DNA of 64,000 nt, from assembly GCF_030272615.1 (NCBI RefSeq), contig NC_081414.1, forward strand, positions 665,413,938 to 665,477,937, in the 5' to 3' direction. The notes beneath the pieces were generated by a model. That model worked only from the letters and a program-made list of their open reading frames with translations, ran no database searches and was not told the DNA's origin. Made by a program: the position numbers and the translations under genes. Shown here in pieces: positions 23,161 to 34,699 of this stretch. The DNA comes from Cryptomeria japonica (taxonomy: Eukaryota; Streptophyta; Pinopsida; Cupressales; Cupressaceae). Each line of letters opens with the position of its first letter. Positions within the stretch are counted from its first letter, which is position 1.

Positions 23161-24384
23161 TTGGCAGCTAAAATTGAAGAAAAGGATGAATGGATCATTG
23201 ATTTTGGATGTTCACATCATATGACTGGTGATAAAAGTAAATTCTTAATTTTTCAGGAATACAATGGAAGTCTAGTAAGATTTGGGGATGACAAAGCTTG
23301 TTTGATCAGAGGAAAATGCACTATATCTTTTGATGGTAAGCACAATACTGACAACGTTTATTATGTTGAAGGTTTGAAGCATAATCTTTTGAGTGTTGGT
23401 CAATTAGTTGAAAAAGGATTTTAGTTACAATTCAAGAATGGTAAATGCAAAATCATAAATAGAACTGGCTTGGAAATTGCAACCGGTAATCATAATAGAG
23501 GTAATATCTTTCACTTGAATAACAATGAGAAGACATGCTTAATTGCACATATTGATGAAAGTTGGTTATGGCATAAGAGACTTTATCATGTGAATTTTGA
23601 TTGCATTGTAAAGATCAGTACAACTAAGGCAGTAAGGGATTTACCTAAGATTGTAAAACCTCACAATCAAGTATGTAAGGAATGTCAACTTGGAAAGCAA
23701 GTTAGAAAATTTTTCAAGAGCATTCCAGAGAAATCCAATAATGTTCTTGATCTAATTCATACTGACTTATGTGGTTCCGAAAGAACTAGAAGTCTACAAG
23801 GAGATAGATATTTTATGCTAATCATTGATGATTATTCTAGAATGTGTTGGGTTACTTTTCTCAGGGAGAAATCAGAAGCTTTGGGGAAATTCAAACTATT
23901 CAAGGCAATGGTAGAGAATGAAACTGGTAAGAAAATTAAATGTTTATGATTAGATCAAGGAGGTGAATTCACATCTAAGGAATTTAATACATTCTGTGAA
24001 GTGAATGGAATCAGAAGATAGCTATCAGCACCTCGGACACCCTAGCAGAATGGAGCCGTGGAAAGGAAGAACAGAACTATTTTGGATGCAGCTAGAAGCA
24101 TGATATCATAAGCAAACCTACCTCATGTGCATTGGAGAGAAGCAGTGAATACAACGGTTTACACATTCAACAGAGTTCACATCAAAGGTGAAACCGGTAA
24201 GACCCCTCATGAACTATGGTTTGGTAATACTCCTACTCATAAATATTTCAGAATATTTGGAAGCAAATGTTATATTAGGAGAGATGATTATATTGGTAAA
24301 TTTGATCCTAGAAGTGATGAAGAAATATTTCTTGGTTATTCATCTAAAAGCAAGGCATATAGATGTTTTAATAAAAGATTGTAG
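23161..24384 (+). pseudogene. Protease, pre-integrase and integrase of the second Copia element
   Basis: The protease start reads WIIDFGCSHHMTGDKSKF, where family members have DSGCSHHMTG, so the catalytic triad residue next to Asp is altered. Pre-integrase follows with an H-C-C zinc motif (WHKRLYHVNF, CKECQLGK). The integrase core has HTDLCG, the D-D region DQGGEF (after a stop at 23947) and VERKNR for the third acidic residue. It ends in the KYFRIFGSKCYI and FLGYSSKSKAYRCFNKR motifs. Confidence 0.9.
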
Positions 24385-24708
24385 AAAATTATTGAGAGTG
24401 CAAATGTGAAGATTGATGAACACTTTAGAAGAGATTCAAGGTCTATGGACTCTGAACCGATAGCTGAGATAATCACAAATGAACCTATACAGAATGCACT
24501 GGTATAGGATGTTGATCCAGTCACATCGGCATCATCGAAGAATTCCACAGTGACTGAAGAACAACAACAAGTGAATACACCCAAGTATGTAAGATTGAAT
24601 CACTCTGAAAGTTAGATAATTGGGAATAAGTATCAAGGAGTTATGACAAGAGGAAGACTGACAAATGAAGAGGTATGTTTAATTTCTCAAATTGAACTAG
24701 CATCAGTA

Positions 24709-25995
24709 AATGAGGCATGTGAAGATAAACATTGGATTAAGGCTATGGAAGATGAATTGGAACAAATTGAAAAGAATAACACATGGACATTGGTTCCCTA
24801 GCCTAAAAACAAAACTGTAATTGGAACTAAATGGGTATTCAGATATAAACTTAATGAAGATGGTAAGGTAATCAGAAACAAAGCAAGATTAGTGTGTAAG
24901 GGATATTCACAGAAAGAGGGAATTGATTACAATGAAACCTTTGCACCGGTAGCTATAATTGAGGCAGTCAGACTATTCCTAGCATTTGCAACACACAAGA
25001 ACTATAAAGTATATCAAATGGATGTTAAATGTGCATTTCTGAATGGTGATATTAAAGAGGAAGTTTACATTGAACAACTTGATGGATTTTCTTTGACAAA
25101 TGACAAAGATATGGTTTGCAGGTTAAGGAAAGCTTTATATGGATTGAAGCAAGCTCCTAGAGTTTGGTATGGTAGATTGAAAAAATATCTTTTGAAGTTT
25201 GGTTACACTAAAGGTAATGCTAACAACAACTTATATTTCAAAGTGACTAATAATGACATCTTGGTTATTGAAGTTTTTGTTGATGATATAATTTTTGAAG
25301 GAGAAGATGGATTGCGTAAAGACCTTTTTAATAAGATGCAAGAAGAATTTGAAATGTCTATGATTGGGGATATAAAATTCTTTTTAGGATTGCCGATTTC
25401 ACAGACTGATAAAGGTATATTCATATGTCAATCAAAGTACTTGAAGGAACTACTAAAGAAATTTGGTATGGAAAACTCTAAACCAATAAGCACCCCTATG
25501 ACTACAACTGACAAACTATCATTGAAGGATGATTCAACACTTGTTAATCTGACAAGATATAAATCTATGATTTGAGGTTTACTATATTTGACACAAACAA
25601 GACCTGATATTATAAATGCAATATGTATTATTTCAAGATTTCAGAGTAATCCTAAGGAAAATCATGAATCAACAGTAAAAAGGATTTTTCGGTATCTACA
25701 AGGCAAAACAAATCTTGGTTTATGGTACCCTAAAGATGAAAAATTTGATTTATGTGCATACACCGATGCTAATTGGGCAAGAGATGTAGATGACAGAAAG
25801 AGCACCACCGATGAAGCATTCTTTCTTGGCAACAAATTAATTTCATGGTTGAGCAAGAAACAAAGTTGTACATCATTATCAACAACAGAATCAGAACATG
25901 TTGCAACATCAACTAATTGTACTCAGAGAGCAGCTTGGGGTTATACCCTCATCGGTAGAGACTTAGACAGTTGGAGAATGGCATCAGACCGATAG
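24709..25995 (+). pseudogene. Reverse transcriptase and truncated RNase H of the second Copia element
   Basis: RVT_2-type RT with [45 protein letters not shown] and the catalytic FVDD (usually YVDD) near 25276. After LTQTRPDI the connection and RNase H read CAYTDANWARDVDDRKST and SKKQSCTSLSTTESEHVA. The sequence then diverges at about 25920 and stops. A stop at 25573 separates RT from RNase H. Confidence 0.9.
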
Positions 25996-26320
25996 AATTT
26001 ATAGAGAAACATTTTTTCGGCTTTGATGAAGGAGAGCTACTTCTCAGGGGGAGTAGTTGGTATTTGTAATTAGTTCTATGAACTGGTTGTATCTGGTTTT
26101 TGTATTGATTTGGCATTTAATGTCAAAGGGGGAGAGATATCTATGGAAAAACACATTCTCTTTTGGGGAGAGATTACTCATTGGGGGAGAGATATTCTGT
26201 ATTTTGATTTCTGGTAATTGATCTCTTTGGGAGATTGTTGGTTTTTGGTTTTTGGCATTTCTGCTTTGGCACTTAGATGGTTTTTCCATCTTGTGTTGCT
26301 ATCAATGCCAAAGGGGGAGA
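25996..26320 (+). promoter_or_regulatory. 3' non-coding region with several polypurine tracts
   Basis: The tract next to the LTR is CAAAGGGGGAGA (26309-26320). Further GGGG/GGGGGAG-type tracts lie at about 26046-26053, 26125-26135, 26165-26171 and 26183-26190. Only the last is positioned to prime plus-strand synthesis at the LTR. Confidence 0.8.
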
Positions 26321-26321
26321 T

Positions 26322-27100
26322 TGATGGTATTATGGATGTGTTGCATTGGTTTTGTCATTGATGTCAACACTTGTCAACACTTATCAACACTTATCTTTCT
26401 GGAGATCTTTGGTTATGTTCACCGACATGTTCAGTGACTTGTGCACAGTCACCGGTATCTGGTTCACCGACATGTTATATTGTTCACCGGCATAGAGGAT
26501 GACTTGTTATCATCTGGAGATTACTTGGTTATGTTGAAGACATGGTTTGGACACTTGGTTTTGGTGATTTGGTTATTGGTCTAATCGAGTTGGCATATTT
26601 GTTGTTACCAGAAAATTGGTCTAGGTTATGGACCGACATGCGTTATCTATTCCAGATCAGCATGACACATTATGGAGATGATTCATTGATTGGTTATTAT
26701 TGTAAATGCATTGAGCCGACATGATGCATCACATATTTATTCATTTATAATTGTAATATTCTTAATGAGCCGACCTACACATTTGGTCTTAGGTTTTGGT
26801 ATATATGTAAGATCTCATTTGTGAGATTATGTGGTAGAGGAATGTAATAAGGTATATGTGAATATAAGCAGAGCTACTCATGCAGACATCATTTGAAGAT
26901 TCAAGGAAGGTATGAAGGAGATAATCTGAGCCTAACCGGTACTGAATCTAGCATATGAAGATGCTATTTTGAGCAGTACATTATCTAGGATTTAACCATC
27001 CTATTGTAGTCAGTGTGACTCTCATTTTGTGATTGAACAATGAGCTCTAGGCAGTTGGCCTTTCTGCATGTGCACACCCCATGTGTACACACATACTATC
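26322..27100 (+). repeat. 3' LTR of the second Copia element, first part
   Basis: Starts TGATGGTATTATGG and follows the 5' LTR to CACACATACTATC, where the Gypsy element begins. The last five bases, CTATC (27096-27100), are the Gypsy target duplication. Confidence 0.92.
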
Positions 27101-27364
27101 TGTAGTCACATAAATCTGTCCACTTAATTAAATGAATACTTAGTATTTATTTGATTATTTAACCATCAATTAATAATTAATTAAATTAATATTTAATTAA
27201 TTCATCTTAACCCTCTTCTCCTATTAATTAAATAAATTATTCAATTTATTTGATTTAATTCACTTAACCAAATTCAGACCATTAATTAAATAAATAAATC
27301 ATATTTATTTAATTAAATATTCTCTCACATTTAAATAAATTAATATTTATTTAAATCCCACCTC

Positions 27365-27640
27365 TCACATTTAAATAAATTAACATTTATTTAAATCACC
27401 TTTATCCTCTACCCACTTGTATTTTCCTACAAAAGCAAGTTGCACAACTATTTTAAATAAATTAACATTTATTTAAATCACCTTTATCCTCCACCCACTT
27501 GCATTTTCCTACAAATGCAAGTTGCACAATTATTTTAAATAAATAATTTATTTAAATCACCTTTATCCTCCACCCACTTGTATTTTCCTACAAAAGCAAG
27601 TTGCACAACTATTTTAAATAAATTATTTATTTAAAATCCT
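27365..27640. repeat. Tandem array of palindromic units in the Gypsy 5' LTR
   Basis: About three units of 80-90 bases. Each has a TTAAATAAAT/ATTTATTTAA inverted repeat and an ACTTG-ATTTTCCTAC-AAA-GCAAGT hairpin. In the middle unit the hairpin arms (ACTTGCATTT and AAATGCAAGT) are perfect around a six-base loop. The array is repeated at the same offset in the 3' LTR (about 41752-42027). Confidence 0.88.
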
Positions 27641-27659
27641 ATTTATCCTCACCCACTTG

Positions 27660-27905
27660 AAACCTTTAATGGTTTCCCTTAAAGTATTCAAACTTGATGG
27701 CTTTAAAGTCTTCAAACTTGATGGCTTCCTTCTATAGTCTTCTTAAGCCTTTAATGGTTTCCCTTAAAGTCTTCAAACTTGATGGCTTTAAAGTCTTCAA
27801 ACTTAATGGCTTCCCTTAAAGTCTTCTTAAGACTTTAATGGTTTTCCTTAAAAGTCTTCAAGCCTTTAATGGTTTCCCTCAAAGTCTTCAAGCATTTTAA
27901 TGCTT
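27660..27905. repeat. Second internal array of the Gypsy 5' LTR
   Basis: Short units around AAAGTCTTCAAACTTGATGGCT alternate with CTTTAATGGTTTCCCTT, with a longer period of about 105 bases. The 3' LTR carries the same array at about 42047-42292. Confidence 0.85.
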
Positions 27906-28149
27906 TATCTTCATTTTTCTCATTTAAATAAATTAATATTTATTTGAATATTTATCCAAATGCAAATTACACCATTTAATTGAAATAAATGATTTTATTT
28001 TAATTGAAAAATACCAAAATTTCTCCCACTTGCATTTTCCTACAAAATCCACTTGCATGCCTAAACCCCTTCTAGAATTTTCTAATCACTTCTAAATAAC
28101 CTAACCCCTTCTCTAAACTTTGTCACATTCCTAAGCAAAAGGGAAGTCA

Positions 28150-28310
28150 CTTCTCAAACCCTCAAAGTCTTTGATAACCATTAAAGGCTTTCAACCTTGA
28201 ACCACTAAATGGCTCAAAGTCTTTGATAACCATTGAAGGCTTTCAACCTTCAACCACTTAATCCCCAAAGTCTCCAATAACCATTAATGGTTACCTCAAA
28301 CCCTCCCACA
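28150..28310. repeat. Third internal array of the Gypsy 5' LTR
   Basis: Two good and one partial copy of a unit of about 60 bases with CAAAGTCTTTGATAACCATT and GGCTTTCAACCTT, repeated in the 3' LTR at about 42537-42697. Confidence 0.85.
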
Positions 28311-28653
28311 TGGTTAAAACATTTGTTTTGACTCAACCTCTACCCAACCCAAAGGTCTCATCAGGCCATTAATGCTTTGACCATGATTATCTCTTAAACA
28401 TTTGCACAAAGGTTTATCCTTGGATTAACTCTTAATCCAGTGGGTAATCTTAATTTGGACTTGACCCTTAGCCTCTAGATAACCATGAGGTCTTCTCAGG
28501 CCTTTAATGCCTCCAACCTCTTCTCTCAACCCAATCCTATGTTGACACTTGTCACCATTTTATTGGTGCCAATTGTGCACATGGATCCCCAACTTTCAAA
28601 CTTGGCCCTTGATTAAACCATTCAATCTTAACCCTTCATTTCCCCATTTCTTC

Positions 28654-28662
28654 TATAAATAG
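28654..28662 (+). promoter_or_regulatory. TATA box of the Gypsy LTR promoter
   Basis: TATAAATAG sits in a C/T-rich stretch and is kept unchanged at 43041-43049 in the 3' LTR. It is the likely RNA polymerase II promoter; the start site would lie about 30 bases downstream. Confidence 0.75.
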
Positions 28663-29059
28663 AACCCTTCTCCTCAAGCAAAAGGAAGCATTAGAGTATT
28701 GTTGTTATACTGACATTAGCATAGAGCTTTCTCATAGCATCACTATCTACACTTGCATAGCATTTGCTTATCATATTCAACTATCTTGAATCTCCATATG
28801 GCATCCATGGCTAGTGCTAAAAGCTGAGAGCTACACTCATTTGGGACTTGGAGAGTAGAGGAACAAGGGAGGAGAAACTATGAGCATCTTGATTAGCTAT
28901 TTTATTCTATGTTTATATGCTTTTTATTTCATGCTTCATATCTCTCTTGATATGCCTGTTTAGGATAATCTTTTTTTGCTAACACTAACGTTTGTTTCTT
29001 GTGCTCTTGTGTGTGTTGCCATCAAACAGATTTTCTAATCTTTTTTGCAGAGCATCATT

Positions 29060-29079
29060 TGGTGAACCCGACGTGAATC
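29060..29079 (+). promoter_or_regulatory. Primer-binding site of the Gypsy element
   Basis: TGGTGAACCCGACGTGAATC starts two bases after the LTR. Read as its complement it has the layout of a tRNA 3' end (CCA, discriminator, seven acceptor bases, four T-stem bases, then GATTC of a T loop). I did not identify which tRNA. Confidence 0.7.
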
Positions 29080-31776
29080 CAAACACCAAAAAGATCAACT
29101 TTTTTTTTAACCAATAACATGTTTGAATGTTGAAAATGTCACACAGGTTGCGCTTTTGACACTGTTTTGGTGCGTTTGACATTATTTTGGCGCTATTCAC
29201 CCTATTTCAGTGCTTTTTCCTTCTCTGTCTTTCCCTTTCTTTTAGTGCATTTGTGTTAAATAGTGCCTCTGTTCAAACGCAGACTTGTGCTATTGTAACA
29301 AAACGTTGTACAAATCACCTTGTAACCAAAAAAAAAAAAAAACCAAAAAAAAAAAAATTAGGCTTGTAGAAGCCCACCAAATAGGCGGATTTTACTAACT
29401 ATTTTTCTCTTTTGTGCAGATTTAAATTAGATTAAAAAGTAGATTTATATTTTTTACTAACTTGTTTTTTGAAGTTGGTTTTAAAAATGAATTCACTTTT
29501 TATTTTGGTTTAAAATTAACTTCACATTTCAAATTTGGGCTTTTAAAAAAGAATCACACATTTGTTTGGGGTTCTTAAAAAGAATTTCATTGTTCCAAGG
29601 TAAAAAGAACCACAAACTTATACAAAAACAACTTTATTTTTTTGCAAGTTAGGAAACAAACTTCGTTTTGGTGCTTAAAATCAACAAGGCAAATTTTATT
29701 TCTTGCATCAAGATAAAACTCACAATCCACACTTCCATTTTTGGTGCAAATAAAATTCACAATCAACTTGTCTCATTTTTAAAGCAATTTTACTTCATGC
29801 AAACGTGTTTTTCATTAAGTTGACCAGGATTTTCAAATTCTAGTTTACTCAAACAATTGCCTTTGAAAATTAAAAGGAACACCATGATTGTTGGAGCAAC
29901 ATCTCCAAATAGTTAGATCACATTGCAATGATAAATTAAAAAGAACAAGTGTTTTTCGTGCTTGGCATACTTGTGCAAAGAGTTGGTCGAGTGGTCCTAC
30001 TTCTAACACACACTATCCTCTCCCTTGGCTTTCGTGGTCCTAGGTGCAAGAGAAAAGTGTTAGTAACACTCAAAATTTTATCTTTTTAAGAGAGGCCTGC
30101 CAAGGGATCGATACTCTTGGGAACGACCTCGAGCGGTAAATCCTTCGAGCCGCTATAGAAATCAGGTGTGAGCGAAAGCTGTAGCCTTGGGTATAGCTGT
30201 TCCTACAGTGTAACTGGCCGAAAGGACAAATGGACCCCACCACCAGTTACAAGGCTTTTAAGTGAGTCGCTGCAGAATGAACTTATGTCCAAAAACATCG
30301 AACATGACTAAACACCTTTAAGTAGTAGCCCACCCGTTCTATTGATTGAGGATATTTGCGATATAATTTAGTGCAAGAGCATAGATGGTTTTGCTCCCAA
30401 GATACTCACCATACATATTTCCTTGAGTAGAAACATAGCTTTTTGAAAAGTCACTTGTGGCTTGATAAAAGTGGTGACTCCCCCATCATAGGGATCATCT
30501 ATTTGTTATGCTCATGCAAGACTTAGTATATCACATCCTTACCTGCCAAGGTGGGATTCATAAGGTATGTAGTACCAAAGTCGAAGAAATATCAAGATGT
30601 GGGCTAAATTTATCACAACTGGCCATTTGACCTTAGGGATAAAAAGTGTTTGAAGTGTGTTCGTTTTAAAGACCAAGTGCAAATGGAGCCGACTTCAGGC
30701 TTTGAAAATACACCTTAAAATACATCTAAAGGAAGGGTCATATACAAGTCCAAGGATTGGGTTGATCTAAACCCATACTCATTTGTGCCTTTTAGGCAAC
30801 ATTCTTGTGTTTGTGTGCTTGCTTTGTTTTCTTGTCAAAGAAAAGTCAGAAGATCAATCCCAAAAACAAAGTATTCATCCAACATTTCTCAAAACAACCA
30901 AACACATCAAAAAACAAAAACAAAGGGCAAACAACAACAAAGAGACAAATTTTATGACCATTCTTCACATCTTGCGAAAGAAGAAGTGTCATCAGAATAT
31001 CAACTTGAAAAGGAGACCATTAAGCTTAAAGGCTTTGATCAAAAGGAGGAAATTCTTCTATCTCAATAGACAAATTTTTGTCTCACATAGAGTCTTTCTA
31101 CATCGCATGCGTCTATACCTTCAAGGTAAAACAAATGAGTTTGATTCAGAATCATTGAACCGCAGAGCTTTTATGCAATATAGGGCTCTGAGTTATCACA
31201 AAAATCAAGGAGGAAAGATTAATCCCAACTTCTTCCCAAACATCTGTATCACCTACAACACAGCTCGAGAAATACCATCAACACCTGAAAGAGAAGAGAT
31301 AGAGTTTGTCCCATTTATAACACAAAGTTTTTATTAAAGTTGAAAACAAAACATCCATCATCTTACTCATTCCTCATCACTTGATCATCAATCCATCCCA
31401 ACTCTCAAAACATTAAGAGGTTCTTGTCCCAAGATTCCTTTTTGGATATTGCTTGAATCAAACACATCACATCACTTTTTAGATTGTTTCTACATCTAGG
31501 ATAAGCTCATCCTAAGAGACACATCTACGCAGGTTAAAACTAGTTCATGAGTGAATCCTCTCATTACTAGGTAGTCAAAATTTGTAACACATCTCAGATT
31601 TCTCTACACCTTATCACATCCAACTCCTCAAAACAAACAAGCAATTCAAAAAAGGAATTTCGGTTACATCTACCTTAAAGTGCTAGAGATCCACATACAA
31701 CACAAATCACCAATCATCAATCTTTCATCAACTCATCATCATCTTTGATCAACTTCAACAAAAACTTGTAAGCAAA
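29080..31776 (+). other. Long untranslated leader of the Gypsy element
   Basis: 2.7 kb between primer site and gag. Poly-A runs lie at about 29327-29357. A GC-balanced block at 30080-30300 includes a short AGCGG/CCGCT hairpin at about 30133-30156 and may hold packaging signals. One open frame at 30783-31337 is described separately. Confidence 0.7.
30783..31337 (+). CDS. Uncharacterised open frame in the Gypsy leader
   Basis: About 184 codons in a frame different from gag. The N-terminus is hydrophobic (about 18 residues) and the rest is lysine/arginine- and asparagine-rich. I recognise no domain. Some Tat/Ogre elements carry an extra ORF upstream of gag, so an ORF1 relic is possible. Composition alone could also keep this frame open: the region lacks TAA/TAG by being rich in CAA and AAA. 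Any true start is unknown. Confidence 0.2.
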   Translation: MCLLGNILVFVCLLCFLVKEKSEDQSQKQSIHPTFLKTTKHIKKQKQRANNNKETNFMTILHILRKKKCHQNINLKRRPLSLKALIKRRKFFYLNRQIFVSHRVFLHRMRLYLQGKTNEFDSESLNRRAFMQYRALSYHKNQGGKINPNFFPNICITYNTAREIPSTPEREEIEFVPFITQSFY

Positions 31777-33246
31777 ATGGCTCAAACCCGATCACGGTCA
31801 AGGCAACGAGAAATAGAAATTGAGGAAGAAGAAGACGAAAATCTCAATGAATTTCAAGAGGCACTTGGAGGAAATATAAATGACGAAAACCCAAGTACTC
31901 CCACTCCTGCAACAATCGAAAGGGCTCAGCATAACCCTCACTTTAACAGATTGTTTGATGAAATACTCAGGAGCAATGCAGATGCTCACTTCTTAAAACT
32001 CGCTCAAGAAGGAGCCAAACTCCCCTCTGACTTTGATCTTTCCTAATTAAGACAAGCATCAGAAAGACAAAGTCGCCATGAGGAGGAAAGAGGTAGAAAT
32101 CACATCAGATATAACATTCCTCGAGGTAACCCACCACCTCCTCCTCCAAATGAAATGGAGATGTTGCGGCAACAAGTCGAGAATCTTGCCCAACAACTTC
32201 ATAGTGGTGTTAAGACCAATCAATTCTCACTTAACGACATCTGTCCCTATCCGTTTGATAGGAATCTTTATATGCCACCCTTTCCACGAGGATTCGAAAC
32301 ACCCAAATTTGAAAAATATAGAGGAAAGGGGAATCCCCATGATCATGTCCGAGAATTTCATTCCGCTTGTCTTGAAGTGGCATATGAAGACACATACCTA
32401 ATGCGCCTTTTTCCCCAAAGTTTGGGAGGAACAACCACATCATGGTTTTCCCGACTACCAGGGGGCATTAGAACATTTGAGGAACTCATCCAGAAGTTCC
32501 TATCTCATTACTCTTATAACATTGAACGCGACATCACCATGGCTGATCTATGCAACACCAAACAAAAACCAGGTGAACTATTCTCAGTATTCCTGCAACG
32601 ATGGCGCCAAATGTCTAGCAGATGTTCTCTTCAGTTACCTGAACGAGAACTAGTGGAAATTTTCATTTCCAACTTAAACGAAGAAATGGAATTTCACCTG
32701 GATGTCAAAGACACAAACTCTTTTAACGATATGATCACCAAGGGTTTAAAGTGTGAACGGGCACTCATCAAGAAAGGACTCATCAAAATCTTTAATGAAC
32801 CAAAAGATGGTCCTCGCTCGCGCTTCAATAGCGATAAACCGAACTTCTGGAACAAGAACAAAAATATCATCAACGATAGAGTTGTGGATGCTCGGACTAT
32901 CCAAAATGCACAACCTGTGGTTCGATTTGCAGGACAAAATCCTCCACCTCAGAATAACACAAATGTTCCTTCCAATCAAGGTTGCATCACGTCTCATGAT
33001 GAACCAAGACCTCGTCAACAAAAACAAAAACGAACATACACTCCTTTAGGGGAACCCATTGAAACGGTATTGCGACAACTCATTTCTCAAAATTTGGTCA
33101 CTCTACCTAAGCTATCAAACTATGAGCCTCAAGTCAAACCGGCATGGTGGAGAGATACTGAACACTGTGAATTCCATCAAGGAAGAGGACACAAGACAAG
33201 TAATTGTCACCGATTGAAGGATCTCATTCAAGATCTTATTGACTGA
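31777..33246 (+). pseudogene. Gag of the Gypsy element
   Basis: Starts MAQTRSRSRQREIEIEEEED. After the stop at 32044 it continues with a proline run and the PFPRGFETPKFEKYRGKGNPHDHV segment. The retrotransposon gag domain runs from about 32390 to 32700 (WFSRLPGGIRTFEELIQKF, LQRWRQMSSRC). Near 33160-33205 is a variant knuckle CEFHQGRGHKTSNC followed by LKDLIQDLI. The CHHC spacing and the following LK--I--LI are typical of Tat-type gag. Gag packages genomic RNA. Confidence 0.9.
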
Positions 33247-33552
33247 GGAGAAATTGAAATTGAAGGACATGACCCAAAAACAACCAATAATGACCATCTG
33301 ATGTTCAAAAATCCACTTCCATCACAAGATCAAAGGGGTCCTTCCACTTCCAGGTGAGGCACTGATACCATTGATTATACACAGGCTACGTATAACTATA
33401 CTGTAAATCACCTGTATGATGCTAGTGAACAAATTGCAACTATAACCTTCAAAAATCCCACCTCAAATTGCAATGTTGTTACACGTCGTGGCAAGGTCAC
33501 CATCAAGGCAGCTCCATAGGGCACCACCTCCGTCCCAAAGCAGTACAATCTT

Positions 33553-34410
33553 GTGGAACACTTAGATAAAATGCATGCGCTTATATCCATTTTAGAGCTA
33601 TTGTGCCTATCACCATCTCATAAAACAATCTTGGATCAAGCACTCCAAGAGGCGTCAGTCCCTGCAAACCTGAATACGGACCAGTTTCAAGCCATGGTTG
33701 GAAATCTAAAGTCATCACCTTGTCTCACTTTTTCTGAAAGTGACAACTCTTCCTTCCAGCAACCTCATAATGCCTCGCTACACATTGAAGGCTTCATCAA
33801 CCAACACAGGATCAAGAGAGTCTTGATAGATAATGGAGCAGGCCTGAACATTTGTACACTACAGTTGGTCACATCATTGGGATATGTGGTAGAATCAGTG
33901 GATCCTCGTCAAAAGATCACAATCAAAGCCTATGACGATGCGGAGCGTTCATCCAAAGGAGCTGTGGTACTACCAATCCGAGTGGGCCCTGTGGTAAACC
34001 ACATCATCTGTCAGGTTCTGGACCTTCCTCTACCATATAATCTATTATTAGGGAGACCTTGGATACATGCCATGCAAGCTGTTCCATCTACCTACCATCA
34101 ATGTATCAAGTTCCCACATAACGGTACAGAGATCACAATCCTGGGCGATGCAAATCCCTTTGCTTTTTGCCATAATATCAACCATCAACCAGAGATTACT
34201 ATTCCTAATAATAGGGAAGCCATTTCCTCCACATCATATGTAAGTCCCGCCCCTCTTGCCAGTTCGAACACCCCTATACCCAAGCAAGAAAAGCTTAAGA
34301 TGAAAGTAGCAGAGGAAGGTCCTGGAGAATACAACTTGAGTCAGCTCTTTTGTGTGGGACAAATGCCCACTTCTCCTAGAACACATGGTAAACCACAGCA
34401 GTTACTCTAG
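33553..34410 (+). pseudogene. Aspartic protease region of the Gypsy element
   Basis: The retropepsin-like fold begins near 33780 (LHIEGFINQHRIKRVLIDNGAGLNICTLQ). The catalytic motif reads DNGA, with Asn where a small residue or Asp is more common, perhaps another G-to-A change. Later parts are VVLPIRVGPV and LPYNLLLGRPWIH, the conserved end of this protease type. The enzyme would cleave the polyprotein. Confidence 0.85.
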
Positions 34411-34557
34411 CAACCACTAATCACGCCAGCATGTGCCTTGACGCCTTTTGTCCTTGGAAAGAGTCAAGAGGAAGAGACACAAGATGAGGACCTAGCGGAA
34501 TGGATCTATAAAGATCCCATCACCATTGATAAACCGCAAGTTACACTTCCTACAGAA

Positions 34558-34692
34558 CAGTATGGCAAAGGCCTCCTCATTATGCAAAGAATGGGATATG
34601 ATGGTCAAAGTGCTTTGGGATACTGCAAACAAGGACGACATGAACCTCTACTACCAGAATTCAAGCCCAAAGGTAATACAGGCCTAGGCTTT
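34558..34692 (+). other. G-patch domain inside gag-pol
   Basis: QYGKGLLIMQRMGYDGQSAL followed by GYCKQGRHEPL and GNTGLGF matches the glycine-spaced G-patch pattern (G-x-x-ML-x-x-MGY-x-G-x-xLG). G-patch modules bind RNA or activate helicases. They are known after the protease in some retroviruses and in some plant Ty3/Gypsy elements. One conserved Gly position (ALGYC) is kept while the usual GLGK is altered. Confidence 0.8.
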
Positions 34693-34699
34693 GAAAAAG

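Larger units (their letters stand above)
22087..25995 (+). pseudogene. Copia gag-pol polyprotein, one frame with 13 premature stops
   Basis: A single frame runs from ATG 22087 to TAG 25993 with no frameshift. The order is gag (22087-23025), protease, integrase, RT and a shortened RNase H, the Ty1/Copia order. Premature stops begin at 22585, 22669, 23026, 23422, 23947, 24019, 24043, 24109, 24382, 24505, 24613, 24799 and 25573. Most read as CAG/CAA/CGA changed to TAG/TAA/TGA when compared with conserved family residues (for example KGFQLQF at 23422 and RTPQQNG at 24043). No functional polyprotein can be made without readthrough. The end departs from the family after the TES-EHVATSTNCTQ motif, so the terminal part of RNase H has been lost. 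Confidence 0.93.
27101..29057 (+). repeat. 5' LTR of the Gypsy element
   Basis: TGTAGTCACA to GCATCA. The U3 part is built from three kinds of internal tandem array: hairpin units at 27365-27640, a TTCAAACTTGATGGC-rich array at 27660-27905, and a CAAAGTCTTTGATAACCATT array at 28150-28310. The promoter-like TATAAATAG lies at 28654-28662, about 400 bases before the LTR end. Confidence 0.96.

Noticed and set aside
27365-27640. CRISPR-like array (palindromic repeats with spacers)
   Set aside because: The units are contiguous and diverged parts of an LTR in a plant genome, with no unique spacers and no cas genes.
29060-29079. tRNA gene fragment
   Set aside because: The match to a tRNA 3' end is explained by the primer-binding site next to the LTR. 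No rest of a tRNA is present.
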